From assembly GCF_028289625.1 (NCBI RefSeq), contig NZ_JANQOM010000068.1, positions 1 to 32,760 on the forward strand: a DNA stretch of 32,760 nucleotides. Reading direction: 5' to 3'. The stretch is from Winogradskyella sp. (lineage in GTDB: Bacteria > Bacteroidota > Bacteroidia > Flavobacteriales > Flavobacteriaceae). Numbering within the stretch: position 1 is the stretch's first letter; each line of letters begins with the position of its first letter. Below, piece by piece: positions 15,755 to 22,438 of this stretch. The notes beneath the pieces are model-generated. The model made no database searches and was not told the origin of the DNA. It saw nothing but the letters and a program-made list of their open reading frames with translations. A program made the position numbers and the translations under genes.

Positions 15755-16960
15755 ATGAACAACAAAACCCTTTTGAAAATAGCTAATGACTTTGGCAGTC
15801 CGGTTTATGTCTATGATGCCGATAAAATTACCTCACAGTATGAACGCCTAACCAAAGCATTTCAAAATGTCAAACAACTTAGACTTAATTATGCTGTTAA
15901 GGCACTTTCTAATATTTCTGTGTTAAAATTATTCAATTTCTTAGGTTCTGGTTTGGATACCGTTTCTATTCAAGAAGTTCAATTGGGACTTAGGGCAGGT
16001 TTTAAACCCGAGAATATTATCTACACACCAAATGGTGTATCCTTGGAAGAAATTGAAAATGTAGCAAAACTTGGTGTACAGATTAATATCGATAATCTGT
16101 CAATTTTAGAACAATTTGGCACTAAGCATCCTAATATTCCTGTTTGTATTAGAATTAATCCACATGTTATGGCTGGTGGAAACACTAATATTTCTGTTGG
16201 ACACATTGATAGCAAGTTTGGTATTTCCATTCACCAAATACCGCTTTTACTTCGTATTGTTGAAAATACTCAAATGAACATCAACGGTATTCACATGCAC
16301 ACAGGAAGTGATATTCTGGATATCGATGTATTCTTGTATGCGAGTGAGATTTTGTTTGAAACGGCCAAAAGCTTTAATCATCTCGAGTTCATTGATTTTG
16401 GCTCAGGTTTTAAAGTACCATACAAATCAGGTGATATTGAAACCAATGTAGAAGAATTAGGCAAAAAACTATCAAAGCGTTTTAATGAATTTTGTAAAGA
16501 CTATGGTAAGGAATTAACCTTAGCTTTTGAGCCTGGTAAATTCCTGGTAAGTGAAGCTGGAGTTTTCTTAGCCAAGGTCAATGTTGTAAAGCAAACTACT
16601 TCAACGGTTTTTGCTCAAATCGATTCTGGTTTTAATCACTTAATACGGCCTATGCTTTATGGCTCACAGCACGAAATAACTAATATATCTAATCCTAAAG
16701 GCCGAGAACGTTTCTACTCCGTTGTCGGTTATATCTGCGAAACAGATACATTTGCCAATAACAGACGTATAAATGAAATTAAGGAAGGAGATATTCTATG
16801 TTTTAAAAATGCTGGTGCATATTGTTTTACTATGGCGAGTAACTACAATTCACGTTACAGACCTGCGGAAGTATTATTATATAAAGGAAAACCGCATCTT
16901 ATCAGAAAGCGCGAAACTTTTGATGATATCATTCATAACCAACTAGAAATTGCTATATAA
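15755..16960 (+). CDS. lysA: Diaminopimelate decarboxylase
   Basis: LysA catalyses the last step of lysine synthesis, meso-diaminopimelate to L-lysine and CO2, as a PLP-dependent fold-type III enzyme. It has 401 residues. Lys49 in NYAVKALSN is the PLP lysine. HMHTGSD (180-186), FGSGFK (215-220) and FEPGKFLVSEAG (258-269) form the cofactor phosphate site. Cys328 in GYICETDTFA is the active-site cysteine contributed by the partner subunit, and NAGAYCFTMASNYN is the usual C-terminal signature. The ATG at 15755 is supported by a GGAG 7 nt upstream; another ATG at 15748 is out of frame. It is divergent from the ACT-domain gene and ends in a strong terminator, so it is monocistronic. Confidence 0.96.
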   Translation: MNNKTLLKIANDFGSPVYVYDADKITSQYERLTKAFQNVKQLRLNYAVKALSNISVLKLFNFLGSGLDTVSIQEVQLGLRAGFKPENIIYTPNGVSLEEIENVAKLGVQINIDNLSILEQFGTKHPNIPVCIRINPHVMAGGNTNISVGHIDSKFGISIHQIPLLLRIVENTQMNINGIHMHTGSDILDIDVFLYASEILFETAKSFNHLEFIDFGSGFKVPYKSGDIETNVEELGKKLSKRFNEFCKDYGKELTLAFEPGKFLVSEAGVFLAKVNVVKQTTSTVFAQIDSGFNHLIRPMLYGSQHEITNISNPKGRERFYSVVGYICETDTFANNRRINEIKEGDILCFKNAGAYCFTMASNYNSRYRPAEVLLYKGKPHLIRKRETFDDIIHNQLEIAI

Positions 16961-16966
16961 AAGTTA

Positions 16967-16994
16967 AGGCGTTGCATATTGCAACGCTTTTTTT
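16967..16994 (+). terminator. lysA terminator
   Basis: GCGTTGCA (16969-16976) pairs with TGCAACGC (16980-16987) around a 3-nt loop and is followed by seven T. It starts 8 nt after the lysA stop. Confidence 0.92.
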
Positions 16995-17132
16995 ATACCT
17001 TTAGCTGCCTTCAAGTCTTTCGATCTTAAAAAAGACCAATGCCATCAATCAAATCATTTAAAATTACTTCCTTCTTCTAAACATATGAGCTATAAAATCA
17101 ATAACATGGACAAGAGACTTTTAAGTTATTTG

Positions 17133-17140
17133 TAACTTTA
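17133..17140 (+). promoter_or_regulatory. Weak promoter candidate for the S9 peptidase gene
   Basis: TAACTTTA differs from TAnnTTTG in its last base and lies 34 nt before the ATG at 17175. No TTG is found at the right distance upstream. Confidence 0.35.
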
Positions 17141-17174
17141 GCGCTCAAAATATAATAATCAATTTTAATAAGGT

Positions 17175-19871
17175 ATGAATAAGTTATTAGTCGTTTTTAT
17201 TCTAGTTTTTTTAACCAGTAGTTTTTGCGTGAATGCCCAAAATACTGAGGATCCCTCGCGTTGGACACCAGAAGATATCATTAATACAGAATATGTGAGG
17301 TCAGTTTCCATCTCATCGGATAACTCAATGGTGGTCTGGACAAAACGAAAAGGAGTTAAAGATAAGGACCGCTTTGTTTCGGATATTTATTTAACACGGT
17401 TAAATCTCAAAAAAGAAGACACTTATAAAACCGTTCAACTGACCAATGGAAACGACAATGACTACAGCCCTATCTTTTCTAAAGATGGTGAATATATCTA
17501 TTTCTTATCTTCTAGAGATAAAGGCAAAAAATTATGGAAACTGAGTATATATGGTGGTGAAGCTAAGAAGGTTAAAGAATTTAAGAACGGTATTTCTAAT
17601 CTTCAATGGAAAGACGAACAAACACTTTTGTTTCAATCCAATGATGGCAAAACTTTATATGAGACAACCAATGAAGAAAAAAAAGACAATGTAGTCGTAG
17701 TTGAAGACTCCTTGCACTGGAAACCCAATCATGTTTATGCATATAACATCAAAGACAAGACCACCAAAAGACTTACCTCTAATAAAAAACCATTAGCTGG
17801 TTACACAATATCCAAAGATGGTAAATGGCTGATTTATGGTGTACAACGTAATATCAGTTATGCATCCGATGCGCAACGTGATCCTTACCAGTATTTAAAA
17901 AATCTAGAGACAGGAAACACAACAAGAATCCTTACAGGTTTTGGTTATCCTACTTATGGTTTCAGGTTTACCAACGATAACAACGGGTTTTATTTTTCTT
18001 CAACATATGGTTCCAACCCAAAATACAATGGTGCTGGAATTAATGAGCTCTATTACTTTGATTTAAAATCCATGGCTCATACTAAAGTTAATTTAGATTG
18101 GGATTTAGGACATGCAGGTGGTTATTATGTTGTCGGAAATGATGTTATCGTTTCTTTAGCAAATAAAGCAACGAGACGTCTAGCCTACTATAAAAAGAAT
18201 GGAAATACTTGGGCTAAAAAGAAAGTCGATTTAGGAGATAAAAATGACCATGTGTCCATAAGTTCGGTTTCCACTGATGGATCTAAAGTTATTTATAACT
18301 ATTCTACTGCGTCTCGGTTACCAAGTTTTCATATTTCAGACTTAAAGGAACACAAGTTCTCAAATGAAAGTGAATTAATAAGACTAAACCAAAAGCTCTC
18401 AAAGAAAGCCATCACCAGAAGTGAGGTGATGATTTGGAAAGGTTATAAAGACGAAGAGGTTACAGGTATATTATACTATCCTGAAAACTATAAAGAAGGT
18501 CAACGTTATCCTTTGATGCTTTCCATCCATGGCGGCCCAGCTGGTGCCGATTTAGATTCATGGTCAGAGCGTTGGAGTACTTATCCAAACCTATTAGCCC
18601 AACGCGGTATGTTTGTTTTAAAGCCTAATTATCACGGTTCTTCTAATCACGGACTCTCCTACGTAGAGAGTATTAAGGAAAACTATTATGAGCCAGAAAT
18701 GGAAGATATTATCAAGGGTATTGAAGTATTACACAATGAAGGTAAAGTGGACAAGAACCAACTTGGGACTATGGGTTGGTCTAATGGTGCAATAATTACG
18801 ACTATGCTAACTGTACGCTATCCAAATATGTTCAAAGTCGCTGCACCAGGAGCCGGAGATGTTAATTGGACTTCGGATTATGGTACATGCAGATTTGGAG
18901 TAAGTTTTGATCAGCATTATTTTGGTGGTGCACCTTGGGATGATGTAGACGGAAAAACATACAATGAGAATTATATATTAAAATCCCCTTTGTTTGAAAT
19001 TGAAAAAATTAAAACCCCAACCATCATATTTCACGGTAGTGAGGATAGAGCAGTCCCAAGAGATCAAGGGTGGGAATACTATAGAGGATTACAGCAAGTT
19101 GGTGAAGCACCTGTTCGCTTTCTCTGGTTTCCTGGACAACCACATGGCTTAGGAAAGATAACGCACCAATTACGTAAAATGAAGGAGGAAATAACTTGGA
19201 TTGAGACCTATTTACTCAACAAGCCAAAAACGGATAATGAAGCATTTAAAAAAGGGAGTCCTTTAGATCATATCATAAAGCTTCAATCCGTAAAGAAAAC
19301 AAATGGTTTATATGGGGAATTGTATAAAAATTCACTTATTCCTGAAACCATTGCTATTAAAAAGGATTCTATTTCCATAGGAAGGTTTGAAGTGACCAAT
19401 GCTCAGTTTAAAGCCTATAAAAATGAGCATCTATACGAAGCAGGCAAGGATAACCATCCTGTTGTGGTTTCTTTGAAAGAGGCTAAAAATTATACGAACT
19501 GGCTATCTCAGTTAACGGGAGATGCTTATAGATTACCGTCTACAAAAGAAGGTAAAGCTTTTCATAAATCAGCGCAAAAAATCGCATCGAAAGAAAATGT
19601 CCTCAATTACTGGGCTGGTTATAATCTGGTACCAAGTGATTATGAGAAATTAAAAGAAAAGCTTCTAATTACTAAGCCTTACTTGTTGACTGAAGTTGGT
19701 AAATATAAATCTTCAAAAATTGGTGATGCCGTAATATATGATATTGGTGGCAATGTTGCAGAGCATCATGAAAATGGAACCTATGGTTATAGTGCCTATG
19801 ACTATTTTGACAAGAGCACTACTAGCCCAATTGAAAGCACTTATGTTGGGATTAGGGTAATTAAGGAATAA
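17175..19871 (+). CDS. S9 prolyl oligopeptidase family peptidase fused to a SUMF1-like domain
   Basis: An 898-residue exported protein. A signal peptide (ending CVNAQ, residue 22) precedes a beta-propeller-like region (about 30-410) with SPIFSKDGEYIYFLSSRD-type blades. The S9 catalytic domain (about 415-685) carries IHGGPAG, nucleophile Ser536 in GWSNG, Asp624 in HGSEDRAVP and His657 in PGQPHG, a complete triad. The last ~170 residues (about 727-898) resemble the formylglycine-generating-enzyme/SUMF1 fold: IGRFEVTNAQFKAY, YRLPSTKEGKAFHKSA, YDIGGNVAEHH, STYVGIRVIKE. That domain contains no cysteine, so it cannot act as a cysteine-dependent FGE and is probably a binding or scaffold domain. The substrate is unknown; periplasmic oligopeptide cleavage is likely. 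The stop codon overlaps the start of a 37-codon ORF. Confidence 0.93.
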   Translation: MNKLLVVFILVFLTSSFCVNAQNTEDPSRWTPEDIINTEYVRSVSISSDNSMVVWTKRKGVKDKDRFVSDIYLTRLNLKKEDTYKTVQLTNGNDNDYSPIFSKDGEYIYFLSSRDKGKKLWKLSIYGGEAKKVKEFKNGISNLQWKDEQTLLFQSNDGKTLYETTNEEKKDNVVVVEDSLHWKPNHVYAYNIKDKTTKRLTSNKKPLAGYTISKDGKWLIYGVQRNISYASDAQRDPYQYLKNLETGNTTRILTGFGYPTYGFRFTNDNNGFYFSSTYGSNPKYNGAGINELYYFDLKSMAHTKVNLDWDLGHAGGYYVVGNDVIVSLANKATRRLAYYKKNGNTWAKKKVDLGDKNDHVSISSVSTDGSKVIYNYSTASRLPSFHISDLKEHKFSNESELIRLNQKLSKKAITRSEVMIWKGYKDEEVTGILYYPENYKEGQRYPLMLSIHGGPAGADLDSWSERWSTYPNLLAQRGMFVLKPNYHGSSNHGLSYVESIKENYYEPEMEDIIKGIEVLHNEGKVDKNQLGTMGWSNGAIITTMLTVRYPNMFKVAAPGAGDVNWTSDYGTCRFGVSFDQHYFGGAPWDDVDGKTYNENYILKSPLFEIEKIKTPTIIFHGSEDRAVPRDQGWEYYRGLQQVGEAPVRFLWFPGQPHGLGKITHQLRKMKEEITWIETYLLNKPKTDNEAFKKGSPLDHIIKLQSVKKTNGLYGELYKNSLIPETIAIKKDSISIGRFEVTNAQFKAYKNEHLYEAGKDNHPVVVSLKEAKNYTNWLSQLTGDAYRLPSTKEGKAFHKSAQKIASKENVLNYWAGYNLVPSDYEKLKEKLLITKPYLLTEVGKYKSSKIGDAVIYDIGGNVAEHHENGTYGYSAYDYFDKSTTSPIESTYVGIRVIKE

Positions 19872-19984
19872 TGAATGGTTTTGACATTGTAATGGTCATT
19901 GCTGTTATCCTTTTCGCTAGATTGGGAGTTCGCTTAGTATCTAAATATATCCAAATGAAGCAAAAGAATAAGGACGAAAACTAA
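19871..19984 (+). CDS. Candidate small single-TM protein (37 residues), coupled to S9 peptidase
   Basis: The ATG at 19871 overlaps the TAA of the peptidase gene (TAATG), an arrangement that allows re-initiation by the same ribosome. The product opens MNGFDIVMVIAVILFARLGV: a short hydrophobic segment (about residues 4-16) followed by a strongly charged tail (YIQMKQKNKDEN) with positive residues on the likely cytoplasmic side. It has no signal peptidase site and no cysteine. It could be a small membrane partner of the peptidase or of an envelope complex. It is too short for standard gene calling, and I recognise no family. Confidence 0.5.
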   Translation: MNGFDIVMVIAVILFARLGVRLVSKYIQMKQKNKDEN

Positions 19985-20124
19985 GATTAACTATAACTGT
20001 TTCATTCTATATTTTATAATTAGAAACAAATCCAAATAAGAAAACAAGTCTTGCTTAAAAACTTGAAAATATTCTAAATCCCTTTTTACCCAAATCGATT
20101 AAACATACTAATTATTTATCGTCA

Positions 20125-21000
20125 TTATTTAACGGTAAAAAAAGAACTGATTTTTGATTGTTTATTTTTTGTTCCTAAACTTTCCAGCCCAATATACAAT
20201 ATTAAAGCGGCCGACATGGTAATAGAAAAACTTGCCAATCCATGTATTAAAAAAATCATTAAATGGAAAATTAAACCTGGTACTAAAAAATACTTTCTGT
20301 ACTTGTAGGGCAGAAATAAACAAGAAGCTAAACCTAGTTCGAGAATAAGCACACCCCACGTTAATAAAAGTAAAACTATCGGCACATCTATCAAGGGTGC
20401 AAGCATATTTTTAATGAATCCTGAATAACCATAAAATGAGTTATTAAACCAATAATATAAGGCGGTGCCATCTTTCCATTCTTCAACCTTATAAGGTTTT
20501 GAAATACATGAAATAAAATAAATTGTTGCAACCTGGACTCTGATCAATAGGTAAACAAAATTATTTGTAACATTAAAATATTTTTTTGCTAAAGTCTGTT
20601 TTCGTAAAATAACATCATTTTTCCAATGCCATTTTCTGCTATCATTTAATAATATTGGTATTAATAAAAAAGTGATGATAAGATTTATTTGATCACCACC
20701 CTCAGCATATACAATTTTTTCAAAGAAACTGTTCGCGACCCAAAAATGCAGTATGCACATTAGTTTGGGTAAATAACCAATAATTGTAATAAAAAGGAAA
20801 ATTAAACTAACTATTTTACTAATTGTGTAATTATTAAAGAGATCAAATAGATTTAAAAAATAAATCTGCTTTTTAAAAATTATATCTAAGTCATTAAATA
20901 ATATTGAAATGAGTGTACTAAGTGCTAATAATGTTCTTGTATAACCAATAGTCCTAGTCTTAAAGTTGCCTCTTGTGAATTGTTCTATTAGGCTATTCAT
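20125..21000 (-). CDS. sdpB: SdpB-family integral membrane protein (HTTM-like)
   Basis: A 291-residue membrane protein with about seven hydrophobic segments. The opening GYTRTLLALSTLISILFND, the central AEGGDQINLIITFLLIPILL with NDSRKWHW, and LIRVQVATIYFISCISK followed by EEWKDGTALYYWF are the recurring landmarks of the SdpB family, which is related to the HTTM / vitamin-K-dependent carboxylase-like membrane fold. In Bacillus subtilis SdpB works with SdpA to turn the SdpC precursor into the active SDP toxin; its chemistry is not settled. The gene overlaps sdpA by 8 nt and ends the three-gene unit. Lys-rich loops agree with the positive-inside rule. No clear terminator follows. Confidence in the family is high; the product matured by this copy is not established. 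Confidence 0.85.
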   Translation of the reverse strand: MNSLIEQFTRGNFKTRTIGYTRTLLALSTLISILFNDLDIIFKKQIYFLNLFDLFNNYTISKIVSLIFLFITIIGYLPKLMCILHFWVANSFFEKIVYAEGGDQINLIITFLLIPILLNDSRKWHWKNDVILRKQTLAKKYFNVTNNFVYLLIRVQVATIYFISCISKPYKVEEWKDGTALYYWFNNSFYGYSGFIKNMLAPLIDVPIVLLLLTWGVLILELGLASCLFLPYKYRKYFLVPGLIFHLMIFLIHGLASFSITMSAALILYIGLESLGTKNKQSKISSFFTVK

Positions 21001-21553
21001 TTAAATTAAAATTAGAGAAATTTACAAGAACAAATTTGGATTTTAACTCTATACAACTATCATTTCTCCATTCCCAAGGCACAATACTCCTTTTTTCTAT
21101 AATTATACTCTCATCTAAATAATTCAATAAATACTCATTAGTAATACTTACTTTTTTCCAGTTTTTTTTTGGATTTACACATTCTTTATAATACTGTAAT
21201 GTCCATAAGCTATCTTCAAGATTAGATATAATATCTAAAAGTTCGGACTTTATGACCCTGGATTTTCTCGTAAAACCATAATCATTTGATTTACTAGAGA
21301 TTTTAAGGTCAAACTTATCTAGTTTGAGATTATAAACATAATAATTCTCATTGGATCTTTGATTTGTAAAAAAGGACCATCCTTGATGAATTTTTGATTT
21401 AAAATTTAAACTGATATTTGTCACCTTTAAGGGCTTAGGTGCAACGGTAGAAATAGCCGCATAAAAAATTATAATGCAGAACAAAAAAAGATTCGTAAAA
21501 AAAAAGAGACTTAAGTTAAAAGACTCTTTTTTTAAATTATTTAAAATTTTCAA
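20993..21553 (-). CDS. sdpA: SdpA-family protein of a peptide-toxin maturation system
   Basis: A 186-residue protein with one N-terminal membrane segment (about 14-36, LSLFFFTNLFLFCIIIFYAA) and a soluble, probably extracytoplasmic remainder. The family landmark is SKIHQGWSFFTNQ (about 53-65), equivalent to the QGWxFFT motif of SdpA proteins. Two cysteines occur in the C-terminal part (in YYKECVNPKK and NDSCIELKS) and could form a disulfide. SdpA is required with SdpB for SDP toxin activity in Bacillus. The start codon is TTG at 21553, as no in-frame ATG is available downstream before the membrane segment. The gene lies 33 nt after the small exported protein gene and overlaps sdpB by 8 nt, which indicates one transcript. 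Confidence 0.8.
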   Translation of the reverse strand: MKILNNLKKESFNLSLFFFTNLFLFCIIIFYAAISTVAPKPLKVTNISLNFKSKIHQGWSFFTNQRSNENYYVYNLKLDKFDLKISSKSNDYGFTRKSRVIKSELLDIISNLEDSLWTLQYYKECVNPKKNWKKVSITNEYLLNYLDESIIIEKRSIVPWEWRNDSCIELKSKFVLVNFSNFNLNE

Positions 21554-21586
21554 ACCAAATTAAAAATTGAAATTCTATCACATATG

Positions 21587-22111
21587 CTATAGACTATTAT
21601 AAATAACATTGACTTTTTCTTCTAAACTCATAATATTTGTGAAAGAAGAAGATAATAAATTATCGGGGTCATCAGGATTTATTTCGGCTGGTGGTAGATC
21701 AGATTCAGGTTTTGTAGGAGGTGGCGGCGGTATATCTTGTGGCCTTATCCATACGACACCACCCTCAGCTGGTAAATCAGGTCTCTTAAAATTTAGATTG
21801 TTGTAAACTAATTTTAATTCATTGTCATATTTTAATAACGTTTCTTGGATTATATATTTATTGTTCACCATGATATCAATCTTAAAGTTATGGTAATAGT
21901 CATTTTTATCACTAAAATGTTCTAAGATAATTTCATTTTGCTCATTTGTTAAATTATAATCACTTAGCAAAAATTTTTGAAACAAATCTTTTCCAGAATA
22001 GCTACTCATATCTAAATAAGAATCCGAAGAATTATTTACTTTAAAAGAAGTCATCGTTACATAAATCACTATTCCAAAAAAAATTATGGGGAGGATAGCT
22101 GCTTTTTTCAT
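21587..22111 (-). CDS. Candidate peptide-toxin precursor with SdpC-like N-terminal motif
   Basis: A 174-residue exported or membrane-anchored protein, first gene of the sdp-like unit. The ATG at 22111 is chosen over the longer frame (to 22234) because it gives MKKAAILPIIFFGIVIYVTM as signal or anchor and sits 23 nt after a strong promoter element. SSYSGKDLFQKFLL (about 36-49) resembles the YxGxxLFxGxFF opening of SdpC precursors. The C-terminal third differs from SdpC: a Pro-rich linker (about 124-148, PPPPPTKP), acidic residues, and an amphipathic end (MSLEEKVNVIYNSL), with no cysteine and no long hydrophobic segment. In Bacillus the 42-residue toxin is the hydrophobic C-terminal part. Either a different mature peptide is released here or this is an accessory protein. 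The toxin role is inferred from position and the N-terminal motif. Confidence 0.6.
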   Translation of the reverse strand: MKKAAILPIIFFGIVIYVTMTSFKVNNSSDSYLDMSSYSGKDLFQKFLLSDYNLTNEQNEIILEHFSDKNDYYHNFKIDIMVNNKYIIQETLLKYDNELKLVYNNLNFKRPDLPAEGGVVWIRPQDIPPPPPTKPESDLPPAEINPDDPDNLLSSSFTNIMSLEEKVNVIYNSL

Positions 22112-22134
22112 ATTTATAATTTTATTCTTTCTAT

Positions 22135-22165
22135 CAAATTTATAAAAAGGGAAAGATTCAACCAA
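22135..22165 (-). promoter_or_regulatory. Promoter of the sdp-like operon
   Basis: On the minus strand TAAATTTG (22135-22142) is a perfect TAnnTTTG element, with TTG at 22163-22165 exactly 20 nt upstream. It places transcription start about 15-18 nt before the ATG at 22111 and rules out the longer N-terminus of that gene. No other promoter is seen inside the three-gene unit. Confidence 0.75.
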
Positions 22166-22257
22166 AATATTAACATTTAAAACTTTAATTAAAAAGCTAG
22201 TAATAGGCAGAATCAGATTACATATTACTACCATTGTATTTATGGCTTGTCTATTAA

Positions 22258-22437
22258 ATGCACAGCCCTTTCACCGAAGAAATGAAAGTATATTTTGGTG
22301 AATCCGTTGATTATCAGAATAGAGTGGCTTCAAACTTTATTCTTGCGAGTCAGAATCACGCGAGTTTTATTAAGGTTCATAAAGACAATGCTGTTGAACT
22401 GATTCATGAAATAGACAATCGATTATCTAAAGACTGA
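22258..22437 (+). CDS. Candidate 59-residue protein of unknown function
   Basis: This frame starts with ATG directly after an in-frame TAA and runs 59 codons to a TGA at 22435. The product is soluble and helical in appearance: TEEMKVYFGESVDYQNRVAS, then QNHASFIKVHKDNAVELIHE and IDNRLSKD. I recognise no family. It lies divergently upstream of the sdp-like promoter and converges on the gene ending at 22439. A different frame just upstream reads ITTIVFMACLLNAQ, like the end of a signal peptide, so the locus may be the remains of a larger gene broken by a frameshift. No promoter or ribosome site was found. Without this ORF, 22166-22438 is a non-coding gap. Confidence 0.35.
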   Translation: MHSPFTEEMKVYFGESVDYQNRVASNFILASQNHASFIKVHKDNAVELIHEIDNRLSKD

Positions 22438-22438
22438 T

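Noticed and set aside
17015..17036. GTCTTT/AAAGAC inverted repeat upstream of the S9 peptidase gene
   Set aside because: Only 6 bp with a 10-nt AT-rich loop; likely chance.
21609..21806. Plus-strand Gly/Ser-rich frame opposite the precursor gene
   Set aside because: It is the mirror image of the proline codons of the minus-strand gene, with no promoter; it was considered as an antisense antitoxin but nothing supports it.
22112..22234. N-terminal extension of the putative precursor
   Set aside because: The extension would place the start upstream of the perfect promoter at 22135-22165; the ATG at 22111 fits promoter and signal sequence.
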